Positions 19,790-31,811 of a stretch of DNA of 64,000 bases are shown here, one piece after another. Source of the stretch: Dendrolimus kikuchii. Taxonomy: Eukaryota; Arthropoda; Insecta; Lepidoptera; Lasiocampidae. A model generated the notes under the pieces. The model saw nothing but the letters and a program-made list of their open reading frames with translations. It had not been told where the DNA came from and did no database searches. The position numbers were made by a program, and so were the translations under genes. Position 1 is the stretch's first letter. Each line of letters begins with the position of its first letter. The stretch lies in NCBI GenBank assembly GCA_019925095.2, contig CM034405.1, positions 17,608,401-17,672,400 on the forward strand, written 5' to 3'.

Positions 19790-19962
19790 GAAAAGGTGAT
19801 GTTAGGAGCCTTAAGAACAGACGAGCGTGCATGACAAGAGTTATGAATGTCAAAGAAGCAAGTGAGGTGTGTAAGAATAAGCCTAAATGGCGCTCTGTTG
19901 TTCGTGCCTACCCCGCAAGGGAACTGGCGTGAAGTTATGTATGTATGTATGTATGTAAGTAA
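19790..19962 (+). mobile_element. RTE-A 3' fragment
   Basis: The coding end from GDVRSLKNRRA to PARELA and a (TATG)n tail are present. A clean TSD was not found. Confidence 0.75.
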
Positions 19963-20659
19963 AGAGACAAAATATAATATTGTTGATTTGTCGATAAATC
20001 TCATTACATTGGCTACGATCTTTGCGCAAAGTGATCCTTACTGTTGCGCCGATCAAGATTCGTGCCAGGTAGTATAAGCCGGTTAAAAACATATGTAGCC
20101 AAATTTCCACCCCCGGCCACTGCTAGATTTAGATCAATTACTAAAAAAAATCAGGTTACAATTCATATGACAGAACATGGGTTCTGCTAGTTATAGCATT
20201 ACAAATAAGCTTGTATATCAGAACATTGGGAATAACGGTTTAACTAACTGCGCTGCACGCAGTCATTGTTATAAGTCAAAAGTTAACTGTAATCTTTTGT
20301 GCTAAGCTTGATAAGAAGACAGTAAAGATTCGCCTAAAATTGTATTACGGAAATGTCGCGAAGTACCGAGATAGAGGAGGCTTGTATTGTATGAATGATT
20401 TCAAGCACAATGCCCTAACAATGGGCTCGAGATCGAGATCATAATGACTGACGTTAATTTATTCGGCGATGACCGATAATACCACTCTGGTAGATTTTGA
20501 AAGCTTGTACAATAGTGTTCACAGAAAACGGGTCAAACATGTATATTATTACATTTTGCGACCTTTTTTATTGTAGCACATCTTGTCTATTTTAAATTCG
20601 TATTGACATTTCTATTTGCGTCGTCTTTCTTATAAGATAAATATTGTTCCAAAAATACA
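19963..20659. other. No gene seen
   Basis: Unassigned DNA of mixed composition; no repeat or frame was recognised. Confidence 0.45.
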
Positions 20660-20983
20660 CAAATAAATCAGTTATTAACCCGATTCTAGCGCCGCCTACC
20701 TGGTCTAGTCTAAACCATTCCCTAACCCACTCAAGCACACATAAAATTTCATCAAAATCGTAGAACCCGATTCCAGCGCCAAATATTTTGTTTACATAGA
20801 TGGGTTACATTATTGAAATTTTAGTAGGTCTCCCTAATTTTTATATAGCTTATATTAATATAATTAATAATTATGGATAATGTAGCATTCGAATGGTGAA
20901 AGAATTTTCGAAATCGCTTCAGTAGTTTTTGAGTTTATTCGTTACAAACATACAAAAATACAAATCTTTTTTCTTTATAATCT
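20660..20983 (-). mobile_element. Hel-3-like fragments, minus strand
   Basis: 20680-20790 repeats acccgattctagcgcc-type blocks of Hel-3 in reverse. 20900-20983 (cgcttcagtagtttttgagt then ttattcgttacaaacatac) has the look of a Helitron 5' end in reverse. The two may be one degraded element. Confidence 0.5.
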
Positions 20984-21306
20984 TCTATATATATAAAAAT
21001 TAATTGTAGAAATGTATGTACGCGCATAACTTGACAACCGCTTTACTAATTTTGATGATTTTTTTTTGTTTGCTTTTGAGTAGGGTCACCGGATGGTTTA
21101 GAGTCAAAATTGAAACCGGTAGGTGGCGCTGGAAACGGGTTCTAGGAACCTTCTAATCTGCTGGACCGATTTTGATGATTTTTGTGTGTATTTGAGTGGG
21201 TCCCCGGATGGTTTAGATTCAAAATTGGAACCAGTAGGATGTAATAGAATCGGGTTCTAGATTTTTATTTTTTCAGGGCACGACTACGTCTGCCGGGACG
21301 GCTAGT
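20984..21306 (+). mobile_element. Hel-3 Helitron-like element with duplicated core
   Basis: It starts tctatatatataaaaatta and ends gtctgccgggacggCTAGT. The core with ccggatggtttaga and a cgggttctag block occurs twice (about 21070-21150 and 21165-21265), a direct internal duplication. Confidence 0.65.
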
Positions 21307-21700
21307 ATCAGTATAGATAATTGTTAAATAGCGTGAAATACATTTTTAAACACTAGGCTTGAGTTTTGAAACACGATAGTTTTGTCTTAAATTACTATCA
21401 ATTATGAACAACAAATAACCTTTCAAAAATTTTGATTTTGTAAGAGAATGTTCAATGTATGTAACACGATCGTAGTTTTTTCAATTTAATAAATACATTC
21501 AGTACTTTTCAAATGAATTTCTTTTTTAAGGCTTCTTTATTCTTTAATCTCATTCAAGACCTTTTCTGTGCTGTTATGCGATATAATCCTACTTTGTTAG
21601 GTTTCTCTTTGTCTGATTAAGTTTGATATTTTTGTTGAAATATATATATGTGTAGTTCAATAGGATTTTCTAAGACACTTTCCTATTTTAGAGATGCGTA
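21307..21700. other. No gene seen; AT-rich DNA
   Basis: No family recognised. Confidence 0.45.
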
Positions 21701-21703
21701 AGG

Positions 21704-22235
21704 GCTATGTATGGACTGATGCAAACTGATAGTTGTAAGCCATACTTTATAAAATTAGGCATCCTTACAGTTCCTTGTCTTTATATATTTGAAGTAGTAC
21801 AGTTTGTTAAAGAAAATCTTAACCTATTCACACACCCTGCAAGCATAAGACAAAGGAATAGAATTAGTATGTCTCTGCAGACCACGGGCCATAAAAAACG
21901 AATATCTAGGACATAAATAACTATATTATAATTCATGACGACTCACATAATGTACAACAGCATAATTTTGAAATTGATTATTTGACGATGAAGTATGAAT
22001 ATTTGACGATGAAATATAATTTATAATAATGTGACATTGATTTATGGTTCTATAAAGATAAAGTTTTATAATAATTTATTGATTGATGAAATAATATACT
22101 TATGGCCAGGCACCATTATAATCGCCTGTATTGTACGTCCGAAAGGACAAACTGTCGTTCCAACAAAAAACTCGAACAACTTTGTAATTTTATGATTGTG
22201 ACAGTTTATACAATAAATGTTTATTCTATTCTATT
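21704..22235 (+). pseudogene. LINE-P reverse-transcriptase C-terminal relic with 3' end
   Basis: The frame 21707-21916 reads DSCKPYFIKLGILTVPCLYI then FEVVQFVKENLNLF, a C-terminal segment found after the RT domain in many insect LINEs. About 300 bp later comes acagtttatacaataaatg followed by ttattctattctatt, a typical LINE polyadenylation end with a TTCTA microsatellite. The segment between is frameshifted or deleted. Confidence 0.65.
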
Positions 22236-22401
22236 TTCTAGAAAATTGCACTCAAGGACAACTCCCCGTAAGTGTAGGACTATTGTGGTAAATGAGAACA
22301 AACGGTACCGGGCTATTGGGATGAACGGCTAGTGAGGTTACAGATCGGGGACTGTGGCGTCCCCATCGTCCCCCATAATATTAGATATTATGTTGATGCC
22401 A

Positions 22402-22890
22402 ACACTAATTGTATGGCAGTGAAAATTGGGTGAGGCAAACGAAGCATGAAATCATAAACGCAGTAGAAATGAGAGCTTTGAGAAGTATATGCAAGTATGA
22501 ATGATATAATACGGAATAGTATAATAAGGGAACGTTGTGGATTGAAAGAAGATGTAATAACAAGAATTAAAAATGAAATGTTAAGGTGGTTTGGGCATGT
22601 AGAGAAGACAGATGAAAATAGAATCACAAAAAAGTGTATGACCGTAGTGTGAATGGTAGAGCTGGTACCGGTAGACCACGACGTACACACCATGATCAAA
22701 TAACAGAAGTGTTAAAACGAGGTCAAGTAAAAAGCATATCAAATAAATGTACATGTATGAAGAGGTTAATGAACGTAGATGAAGCGAAAGTGTCAGGATT
22801 GTCGCAAATGGAGATTTATAGTCTCTGCCTACCCCCATGGGAAACAGGCGTGATAATATACCTATATATGTATGTAATGTTAGACGAAAC
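22402..22890 (+). pseudogene. RTE-B reverse-transcriptase C-terminal relic
   Basis: The upstream part is frameshifted (a YGSENW-like start near 22402). From about 22500 the frame reads NSIIRERCGLKEDVITRIKN then EMLRWFGHVEKTDENRIT, and continues through NGRAGTGRPRRTHHDQITEV and CTCMKRLMNVDEAK to a PPWETGV end. It is related to RTE-A but clearly a separate family. The 3' end gtgataatatacctatat recurs near 62553. Confidence 0.75.
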
Positions 22891-23083
22891 AAGCAAATCA
22901 AATCTATTTAGTTAAAAGGCATAGAACTAGAAAGACACGACTTTATTCAATGACATTAGATAGCAGATCGATAACACATTACTGCTCACCAAAAACAATT
23001 AGGGGAAACAGGGGGAATGCCCTTCAGTTAAGGAAAACCTTTTATATTTATTCTATTATAAGTTTATTAAACCGATGCATTGA

Positions 23084-23218
23084 CCTTCGGGTTATCAGAA
23101 AACTGGTGATTACCTCGGGAAACGGATCAGTATGGCGATCCAGCGAGGAAACGTAGCCAACCTTCTGGGCACCTTACCTATAGAAGACGGTGATCTAGGC
23201 TCAGTATTCTTCTTATAG
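23084..23218 (+). pseudogene. LINE-M C-terminal relic
   Basis: The frame from CCT 23084 reads PSGYQKTGDYLGKRISMAIQ then RGNVANLLGTLPIEDGDLGS and ends VFFL, TAG 23216-23218. It is open over 44 codons with no start of its own. See 17107-17229 for the signature. Confidence 0.7.
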
Positions 23219-23833
23219 TCTTGAGGGAATATGGGTAGAATACAATACAAATAAGTTAAATTCTCTTTTATTGTATTTGATTATTACTACTAAAAAAAAT
23301 AGTTTATATTAAAAGTTTATACAAAAGAATACAATTGTTCATTTATTCAGAAATTATTACTTTGACATGAAACGTATGAAACGTTCCTTAATAATCGGTA
23401 ACTAAGCAAAATATTAAGAAGGGCGTTCTTGAGCGCTATTATCCGACTATTGGTAATATCACTCATATAAAAGCATATCGAACCTATGTGTATGATAAAA
23501 ACAAATGAAATACATACTAATGTATTGAATTATTATTACTAAATACAACAAATAATTATTTAAATTAAAATCAGTAACAATTAAAAAAAAATATTGAAGT
23601 TACCAGTAAAAAAGTTCAGTCAACAATTTTGTTAGAGGGACCGAAAACAAACAGACGTACTTTTCTTTCTCTTGCTGTTAGCATATTTGTAAAACTGTAA
23701 ACTAACTGTAAAACTCTCGCATCTTACGCCCCACGCTTCAAACTGTATCCCGTAATCCAACGTACTGAGTTTGCTATGTTATACTTTTGAGCGTCATTAC
23801 CCCTGTTTCCTCTATAAAAATGCATGATTACAA
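23219..23833. other. No gene seen; AT-rich DNA
   Basis: No family recognised; several short ATT and TAAAA low-complexity tracts. Confidence 0.45.
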
Positions 23834-24030
23834 TTTTTTTATGGCACGAGGTCAGCAGGCAGGCAGACGATCCACCTGATGGAAAGCGGTTACCATCGCC
23901 TGTGGACATTTGTAACAACAAAGGTGCTACCAATGTGCTGCTCCTCTCTAAAGGGAGACTGGTACCTGGTCTCTAATGCCGAAACGCAAATCAAGGTTGT
24001 TTATGGCGGAGTACTCTAGACCAGGGGATA
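23834..24030 (-). mobile_element. SINE-A, 5'-truncated old copy
   Basis: A T-run at 23834-23840 precedes tggcacgaggtcagcaggca; homology stops at ctctagaccagggg. Substitutions are more frequent than in full copies. Confidence 0.7.
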
Positions 24031-24164
24031 TTGTCATGTTAAAAGAATAGACAGCCTTATCGCTTCGAGTAACCTCTTCCAGAAAACCTAACTTGAAGAA
24101 TATTTTAATCTAATTTGGCGATGTGCGTAGGTGGTGCAAAGTATTAAATAGGATATAACTTAAA

Positions 24165-24495
24165 TAAGGGGTGAAGGTAAGGAAATGAATGCTCCGGTGG
24201 TTCGGGCATGTGGAAAGAATGCACGATGAAAGAATGACTAAACAGATATACCATGCAAAATTGGATGTATGCAGAAGTGGTGGAAGGCCACGACACACCT
24301 TCCATGATCAAATTGATCGTGTACTAGCAGAAGGTGATGTCAGGAGCCTTAAGAACAGACGAGCGTGCATGACAAGAGTTATGAATGTCAAAGAAGCAAG
24401 TGAGGTGTGTAAGAATGGGCCTAAATGGCGCTCTGTTGTTCGTGCCTACCCCGCAAGGGAACTGGCGTGAAGTTATGTATGTATGTATGTATGTA
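24165..24495 (+). mobile_element. RTE-A 3' fragment
   Basis: The fragment opens at ggggtgaaggtaaggaaatg, slightly downstream of the 7757 copy's start, and its frame is open from MLRWFGHVERMHDERMT (24189) to PARELA and TGA 24468-24470. It ends in (TATG)n. No TSD was found. Confidence 0.8.
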
Positions 24496-24967
24496 AACTA
24501 CTCGTTACAAGATTCAAGTTTATGTTTACATGGATCACTTTGGTCGATTTATGTAAATTATAAATGAGAACTGAATTATCTAATATAGGCTTAAAGTGCG
24601 AACAGAAAATTGAAATAAGTATTAAAAAAGTTTTTCAGAAAAACTGTTCGAATTTTGAAATTGATAACAAAAATTGAATAAAAGCAAAATGGCCAGTATT
24701 CCTCTGATACTGTATAAAAATTACGCCAAATTGTTACCAGTCTAAGAATGGGGGCGAAATAATTTTCTTTTGCTTTCCCATCCTCCCTTAGCGAACGAAT
24801 GCCTACACAATTATTCCCTTACACCCGGGTCAAATTCAGAAAATTTGCTTTTCCTTGTTACAGGTAGAAATAATCTGTGCAAAGAATAGCCGATCTAAGG
24901 GTTCAGAGGTATACTTGTTGTTCTCGAACCGAAATCGATTAACACTTTTATGATACTCGTATGTACT
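24496..24967. other. No gene seen
   Basis: AT-rich with a modestly GC-richer patch at 24745-24840; no family recognised. Confidence 0.45.
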
Positions 24968-25040
24968 GAGAGTTTTTGGTAGGAATTCAGAAGTTGTGAT
25001 TTTGTTGTATAGTTTTATGCGAAGAATTGTATGCGTGAGT
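24968..25040 (+). repeat. Degenerate SINE-B 5' end
   Basis: gagagtttttggtaggaatt then cagaagttgtgattttgttg parallels the SINE-B start (gagtttttggcgggaactg...). Only the first ~60 bp are recognisable. Confidence 0.35.
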
Positions 25041-25378
25041 ATCAGTCGGAGACCTACAAATTAACTGAGGCTTTTGCTTAAAAATTAGTCTAAAATGTGA
25101 ATATTCATGAATACTTGACATTGGTTAGATACATAAATTGTGCAGAGACTTGTTTAAAAAGAAAAAGATGATATGTACAAAGTCAACTGAAATATTGAGC
25201 TGTTATTTAAATTCTATTAGCGTATTGCTTTTGAATTAGTATTCACTACATTAAATACTATTTAATAGTTAGCAGGTCGTTTCGTAATTGAGAGCAGGAA
25301 TCCAGATCTATTGAAGTGCAATAACAACGAAACAATAAATATAATTATAAAATCGTCAAATCAAATTTATTAAAAATA
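25041..25378. other. No gene seen; AT-rich DNA
   Basis: No family recognised. Confidence 0.45.
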
Positions 25379-25813
25379 TCTATATATATAAAAATCAACT
25401 ACTGTTCGTTAGTCTCGCTAAAATTCGAAAATGGCTGGACTGATTTGGCTAATTTTAGTTTTGAATTATTCGTGGAAGTCTAGGGAAGGTTTAAAATGTG
25501 AGCAAATATGAAAACAATGCTTGGAATATAATAAAAACAACAATTTAGCTTTCCCTTAGAAACTATTCCTACCTGTCAAACATTTGATGTTCGTCCCGTC
25601 GTTTAGAAATCAATTAAATTTAAAAGTAGTTCAGATATCAAATTAAATTCAAAAGTGAAGTTTTTTTTTTGGTTTTGAATGTCAAACGTTTGATGTTCGT
25701 TCCGGTTAAGATTTGACCACATTTTTTACTAAAGTTGAAACTTTCTGCAATTATCATTCAGCCTTTTTATTTATTGATTATGATGCGGTACAAAGTTGGC
25801 CGTGTCAGCTAGT
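25379..25813 (+). mobile_element. Helitron-like element
   Basis: It starts TCTATATATATAAAAATC and ends ttggccgtgtcagCTAGT. The interior (gaaaatggctggactgattt, and a duplicated gtcaaac-tttgatgttcgt) is non-coding. The motif tttgatgttcgt occurs twice, at about 25582 and 25691, indicating an internal duplication. Confidence 0.6.
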
Positions 25814-26267
25814 AAACAGTAAAAATATCAAAACAGCTTCTGAAGTAAACTCAAGTCAGCAATCTCGAAGTAAACGAAGTTTATTATCGTAAACACATAG
25901 TAACACCTCGCGTGATGTAAAATGACACAGCGAGGTCGAAGGCAATTTTCCCTGTGTCTTATCGCAAAAATTAGATTTTTTTAAGACTAGTATGCTTCTA
26001 AGCACTACTGCTTACAATATCATGAGTAGGGTTTTATAACTTAATATTATCCAAGTAAATAGGATGAGAACATAACCTTATATGACTGGAACAGTAAACA
26101 GAGTACCTAGTGTTATTAAACTTTGTTTATAGACAAGCTTGGCTTAAGTATGAAATTACTTTGGCAGTATTTTCGGAATTATTACATCATATAGGGCGCA
26201 AAGGGAAGAAACTTGAGTTTTTCCCAGTGTTCAGACGTTTGTACATAACCCACATGATTACATATAA
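25814..26267. other. No gene seen
   Basis: The stretch 25890-25960 (taacacctcgcgtgatg ... gacacagcgaggtcg) resembles part of the MITE at 8134-8263; nothing else is recognised. Confidence 0.4.
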
Positions 26268-26269
26268 TA

Positions 26270-27578
26270 GGTTGGGGAAAAAGACTTTTCGCATATAGTA
26301 TATATGAACTTGTAATAAGATCTCTTTGGCTATACCATTTGTATCTGGCTGGTTTTGGTATCAATACAAAGTTTTAATTTTAAAGAAGACAATTCCAAAT
26401 TCAAATTAGGAAAATCTGTGATTTTCATTTGTATTTCTTATTATTAAAATGAGTGAATCTAATGAAGAAATTCGATACATTTTAAAATTTTACTACAAAA
26501 AAGGTAAAAATGCAACATAAGCCGCGAAAAAATTTGTGATGTTTATGGACCTAATCAGTATCTATAGTATAGTATAGTAGTATAGCAGTATCTGTAAGAG
26601 TAGCGTAAATTTGGTTTAAGCGTTTTCAATCCGAAAATTTTGATATCAAAGATGCACGTCGCTCTGGTCGCCCTGTTACGGACAAAATTGATGCCATTTT
26701 TGAAAAAGTGGAGCAAGAATTAGTAGTTACGATGTAGTTGGAGAACTGGGAATTGATCACAAAACGGTTTTGGCGCATTTGAAAAAAGCTGGGTACACAA
26801 AAAATCTTGATATTTGGGTGCCTCATGAGCTCACTGAAAGAAACCTAATGAACCGTGTACTCATTTGTGATTCTTTATTACGACGTAATGAAACCGAACC
26901 ATTTTTGAAGAAGCTGATAACTGGTGATGAAAAGTGGATCACGTACGACAAGAACGAGTGAAAAAGATCGCGGTCAAAGGCCGGTCAGGCTTCACAGACT
27001 GTGGCGAAACCCGGGTTAACTCGCAACAAGGTGATGCTGTGTGTATGGTGGGATTGGAAGGACATTATTCATTATGAGCTGTTACGCCAGGCAGGACCAT
27101 CGATTCTGAACTGTACTGCGAACAACTGATGAGATTAAAGCAAAAAGTTGAGAGAAAACGGCCGGAATTAATCAACAGAAGAGGTGTGGTTTTTCACCAT
27201 GATAACGCTAGACCTCACACATCTTTATCCACTCAGCAAAAATCACGAGAGTTTGGCTGGGAGGTGTTAATGCATCCGTCGTATAGTCTTGCCCTTGCAC
27301 CTTCAGATTTTCACCTGTTTCGGTCTCTGCAGAATTCCTTAAGCAGGGTCAGGTTAACATCACGAGAGGACTGCCAAAACCACTTGTCGCAGTTTTTTGA
27401 TAAGAAGCCCCAAAATTTTTATAGCAATGGGATCACGCCCCTAACTACAAGATGGCAAAAAGTTGTCCAACAAAATGGCACCTACATACTTTAGTCAAAT
27501 GTAAATGAACTTTATAAAAAAACCTTTTAATAACCCTTTCTTTTTTATATAAAATGCGAAGAAACTTTTTCCCCAACC
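26270..27578 (+). mobile_element. mariner element, mellifera-like, near full length
   Basis: The 1309-bp unit is bounded by TA at 26268-26269 and 27579-27580. Its TIRs (ggttggggaaaaag...cgcat) match over 25 bp with three differences. It contains one transposase relic. The sequence is the mellifera-type mariner pattern widely found in insects. Confidence 0.9.
26449..27494 (+). pseudogene. mariner transposase, inactivated
   Basis: From ATG 26449 the frame reads MSESNEEIRYILKFYYKKGK and hits TAA at codon 24 (26518-26520). A duplicated AGTATAGTA-rich insert at about 26562-26590 then disrupts the helix-turn-helix region. Further on, TGDEKWITYDKNE holds the first catalytic Asp, ending at a TGA (26959-26961), and 27129-27494 holds HHDNARPHTS and APSDFHLF with exactly 34 residues between the two Asp, the D34D triad of mariner. 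YSPDL is changed to YSLAL. The last residues reach the normal C-terminus (NGTYIL). Stops and frameshifts make it non-functional. Confidence 0.88.
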
Positions 27579-27599
27579 TAATATAATACTAGAGTTTAC

Positions 27600-28030
27600 T
27601 TCTACTATAAATCAATGGTAGACTCCATAGTGTCATATGTGCCAAGCAGTTACGGAAGGACATTCAAAACATACATAAATAATATTTACGCTCTTCAACT
27701 CCGAACACTAAATGTCATCGTGCCACATAATATCAAAGTTCGATACCGGAACCAAGAGATTTTACTATTCCGACACTGCGGGTTCCTACCCATACAAACG
27801 AAAACGGAATATATGATGCTTAAATAAAACTACTGTAAAAACCAAGAATTACAAATAAAAAAACACACACAAGATCAATCTCAAAACATACATTAACCAT
27901 CCCACCCCACAATAACCACTATGGCAATAATACCACGAACTACATAATACCAAAATTAATTAATCAATTGCCCACTATACTAAGGGAATCTTTAAATTAC
28001 AAAAATATAAAACAGAACTTAAATAGTACA
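27600..28030 (+). pseudogene. LINE-P reverse-transcriptase C-terminal relic
   Basis: 27615-27827 reads VDSIVSYVPSSYGRTFKTYI then NNIYALQLRTLNVIVPHNIK and RHCGFLPIQTKTEYMMLK. After a frameshift, 27930-28038 continues TNYIIPKLINQLPTILRESL then NYKNIKQNLNSTLWY and a TAG. These are consecutive parts of one LINE C-terminal region. It starts just past the mariner. Confidence 0.7.
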
Positions 28031-28041
28031 TTATGGTACTA

Positions 28042-28138
28042 GTGTGTAACATTGGTGATTACCGCCGAGGCGCCATTGAGACTCGAGCCGTAGGCGAGGG
28101 TCTTAAGAGAGCCGAGGACGGTAATCATCAATACACAC
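28042..28138. repeat. 97-bp inverted-repeat element
   Basis: gtgtgtaacattggtgatta then ccg at the left is mirrored by cggtaatcatcaatacacac at the right. The interior is GC-richer with gccgaggcgcc and gagccgaggacgg also partly complementary. It could fold as a long hairpin. Confidence 0.5.
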
Positions 28139-28152
28139 GTGTATCATACGAC

Positions 28153-28525
28153 GTTTTTCAACACACTTGTGAATAAAATAACAATAAAAACTCATTTTAC
28201 TTAGTAGATTTAAAAAAGTTATATATGAGTGAAAGTTTTATTTATTAAACACGTACGAGTTAAAATTATCTATTTAAATAAGAAGTTGCATGAAATGAAC
28301 AAGCAATAGGAACATTAATTTATTTGTTCTATAGAACACGATCTTTTTTTATTTGAATAAAAACTTTTTTAAGAACAAAGCAACTCAACCAATAAAATTA
28401 AAAAAAAATCTATAACTCACTAGTGAGTTATATAGTTTTTTACTCACAGTTTGATAATGGGTGTCATTCTGTGCCTAATTGTGGTGGCCATAGAGCCACT
28501 TTATGAGCAAGTGTGTTGAAAAAAC
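28153..28525. mobile_element. MITE with GTTTTTCAACACACTTG termini
   Basis: The left end gtttttcaacacacttgtga and the reverse of the right end (gttttttcaacacacttgct) agree over about 20 bp. The 373-bp interior is AT-rich and non-coding. No TSD was identified. Confidence 0.5.
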
Positions 28526-28829
28526 TATTATTTAGAAAAATTGCAATCACAGCCTGTGTGTATGAGCATTCGTAACTACGTATATGTTATCTGCACATAC
28601 GAGTACTATATGATTAGGTGTATGTATGGCTGTATAAATTTTTTGCCTGAAATTGCGAGGATGTGTTGCATCACACGCAAACCTCATAGGTTTAAGTGGT
28701 GCCTTAGTTTTATTTGTAAACTAAAGTTTTATTATAGATAAATAATTAATAAAAGCCCGCGGCGCAGGAGCTTCTTGTTTAAAGATGTTACAACATGTAT
28801 TTCACGTTGTATTAAATTTTTATGTTAGT
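28526..28829. other. No gene seen
   Basis: No family recognised. Confidence 0.45.
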
Positions 28830-29635
28830 GCTATTTGCCCCGGAACATTCACTTCATGTTATATCGCAAAATATCCCATCTCCTGGACGAAAAGTATCTA
28901 TGCCCATTTTCGGTATTAAAACGACTACATATGTACGCCAAAATGACCATAATGACCAAATCGATAAAATGGACCAAATCGACTTAAGCAAAATGGCGAA
29001 AATGGTAAGTCACAAAATAAAAACCTATCCTACTTTATGGCATAACTTTTACATGAATCTATCCCAAAACTTATCCCATTATCCGGGATGCAAAGTATCC
29101 CTTGTCCACCCTTGGTATTAAAATTACATACATTCCGGATTTCAGCCAAATCGGTCTAGTAGTTTTTCCGTAAAAGCATAACAAACAGAGAGACAAATAT
29201 ATTTTTATCCCTGAAACTATCCAATTTTTCGTGTTAAAAAGTATCCTATATTCCTAGTATATATATATTATTTTGCCAGGTGCTAGGGCATTTGCCCGAC
29301 TGGATGGCTACCACCCCTGGTCTAGGGTATGTCGCCATAACAACCTTGAGTTGTGTTCCGGCATTAGTGACCAGGTTCCAGTCTTCCTTAAGAGAGCAGC
29401 AGCGCATTTGTAGCACCTTTGGTGTGGCAAATGTCCATAGGCGATAGTAACCGCTTTTCATCAAGTAGGCCGTCTGCCTGTCTGCTGAACTCATGCAACA
29501 AAAAAAATCATCCTCGCCATAGAAAATATACTGAGTTTCAGCCAAATCGGTCCAGTAGTTTTTCCGTGAAAACGGAACAGACAGACAGATAGTTACTTTC
29601 GCCTTTATAATATTAATATAATAATATAGTAAATA
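28830..29635 (-). mobile_element. Helitron-like repeat, interrupted by SINE-A
   Basis: Two parts, about 28830-29273 and 29509-29635, share the block cagccaaatcggtc then agtagtttttccgt and an aacagacagacag run, in reverse orientation. The last part ends cgcctttataatattaat, the reverse of a Helitron start. The duplication of the block on each side suggests two overlapping elements or an internal repeat. Confidence 0.45.
29274..29508 (+). mobile_element. SINE-A, short form
   Basis: Begins ttgccaggtgctagggc, the same internal position as the copy at 2879, and ends in gcaacaaaaaaaa. Confidence 0.75.
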
Positions 29636-29639
29636 AATA

Positions 29640-29790
29640 TGGTGTAGACAGAGATAATCACCGGTCAGTGTCAAGCCACATTTACATTAAATTTGTCAAA
29701 GGGCCTCTACGTGTTGGCCTTCTCATGGCCCCACGCAAGCCCTCCAAAAGTCCGGACCATTTTTATGGCCCGTGCTCTACAAAGACATAC
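29640..29790 (+). repeat. rep-E copy 2, partial
   Basis: ggtgtagacagagataatca through gccctccaaaagtccgg aligns with 34791-34912; the 5' half is absent. Confidence 0.6.
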
Positions 29791-29888
29791 ATTATATAGT
29801 AAATAATGGGGATAAAAAATGAAATTGTGTGTGCAGTTTTAATCTATGAATAACTTTTAACTGGTGATTGAAATATCGGGCCAAGTAA

Positions 29889-30210
29889 TTTTTTTTTTTT
29901 ATTTTTTTATTCCAGGAGTTCAGCATACAGGCAGACGGCCCACTTCATGGAAAGCGGTTACCATCGCCTATAGACATTTGCAACACCAAAGGTACTACAA
30001 ATGCGCTGCTGCTCTCTTAAGGGAGACTGGAACCTGGTCACAAATGCCGGAACACAACTCAAGGTTGTTATGGCGACATACTTTAGACCAGGGGTGGTAG
30101 CCATCCAGTCGGGCAAGTGCCCTACCACCTGGCTGTGGGTTGTTTTGCCGCCTCTTACGACAGGCCGCCCGGCCGCAGGAAATTGTATTCTTTCTCCGTT
30201 CCTGCACAGA
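29889..30210 (-). mobile_element. SINE-A, full length
   Basis: The T-rich tail begins at 29889 and the 5' end is at ctccgttcctgcacag. All diagnostic blocks are present with few changes. Confidence 0.8.
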
Positions 30211-31811
30211 AGTAAGATGAGATTAGTCGAATTTGTTAATTTATTAAAACTAACTTTTTTTTAGGAAGTGATTCTCAAAACGAACGCTCAATATGAAAGG
30301 TCCGGTTGGTCCTGAAAGAATTCTCATAAAGCAAGGGAGCCGTTATAAAAGTTCAACAAGTCAACTCCAATGAAAACTAGTTCCGCGGATGTAACATAAA
30401 CGGGAGGAACGTTCGCAGCCAACTTTCAATATGTTCAAGCCCAACGGAAAGAGGACGGCCCCACGGTGTGGCCCAAGCGATAAACGACAGTGGTTATTCT
30501 TTTTTTTTTTAATCACCTCTCTCCTCCGTCATAGGCCAAGACAGAGTGTTTATTTTTCTTGTCTTATTATTTTCTATATTTTTATGCCATATTAGCATCA
30601 TATTAGGGAAAATAAGTGGGGGAGTCTTTTATTTTCTTTTCTTTTCTTTTTTGTTTTGTTTTCTTTTTAAAATCTTAATTTCTATTACAGTTTTTCTTAG
30701 CTACTAGTTTACAATGTTTTATATATTTCTATATGCATATTATTTATAATATATACTACTCAAAACGATAGTGGTAATTTTATATTTATATTTGAGGGGC
30801 TAACAGCTATAATATTAACTAGCTAGATCAAGAGACGGTATTAATAAGCCTCCACAGATAACAGTAAAAATAGAAAGAACAAAAATGAAAATTAAACCAA
30901 GAAACAATAAAAAAATGTGCATAGATATAAGGGATTTAAATTGATAAATCCGAGTTTGAATAGAACGTAACCAACTTTGCGCTTAACAATGCAAGACTAT
31001 TAGTAAATAGGTTTAAGTCTATATCTTTAAACTTACATAACTTATTAAATTCATTTGCTGTTCTGATACAGATCGAATTAAGTCGGTAAACTGTGCACGT
31101 CAATGGGGTGTATAATCATTTTAATAATAATAACAGGGTATAATAGTCTTGCACTTATTCGATCATCGAAATCAATACTCTTTTCTATTAAAATTCGGGC
31201 ACTGAACTAGTTCAAGTTAATTATTAAAACATTTCGATCTTCTTTGTTAGCATTCGAATAATGGTTTCTAATACTATATAGTTCTTTAAATTAAAAAGAC
31301 TAGTCCATGAACGACCTACTACTAGGTTCGAGCTTCCCATTTATATGGGAATGGACAGTATACCCATCAAGCTTATCTAAGCTTATCATGTAGATTTAGT
31401 TGATTGACATACATATTATTTACAAATAAATTATAGGGAATATATATACATTTAAAGGAATAATAATATTATAATTAATTAGATGTTATTAAATAATTTG
31501 GCTAAGCGATTGTAAAAATATAGATATAAATAAATACAAATATAGATATAATTATGTTAAAGAAAGACGAAATTTTCAAACAATGTACATGATAAATATT
31601 AAGTTAATTTAGCATTATTATTTTTTGCAGACCATGAAAACGGTAGAATGTATAGGATATTAACTTATCAACAACTTTTGGACTATATTTTGGCAAATAA
31701 AGATTATGATTATTATAAGGTGGACTTTGACACCTCCATTATCTTGATATACAGGTTTTATCACGATGGTTTTCTTCACCAATTAAACTGTGTACAACTA
31801 CGTATACACTT
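30211..31811. other. No gene seen; AT-rich DNA with LINE-tail scraps
   Basis: 30494-30670 is pyrimidine-rich low-complexity sequence (CTTTT and TTTTC runs). 31356-31380 (gacagtatacccatcaagc) and 31724-31785 (ttgacacctccattatctt ... cttcacc) are decayed pieces of the LINE 3' region seen at 1-150 and 35835-35945. The remainder is unassigned. Confidence 0.5.

Noticed and set aside
26270..27578. Active mariner
   Set aside because: TIRs and the D34D pair are present, but an early stop, a disruptive insert and a stop after the first catalytic Asp block make it inactive.
30494..30670. Polypyrimidine tract as splice or regulatory signal
   Set aside because: Long CTTTT/TTTTC low-complexity run with no adjoining exon-like sequence.
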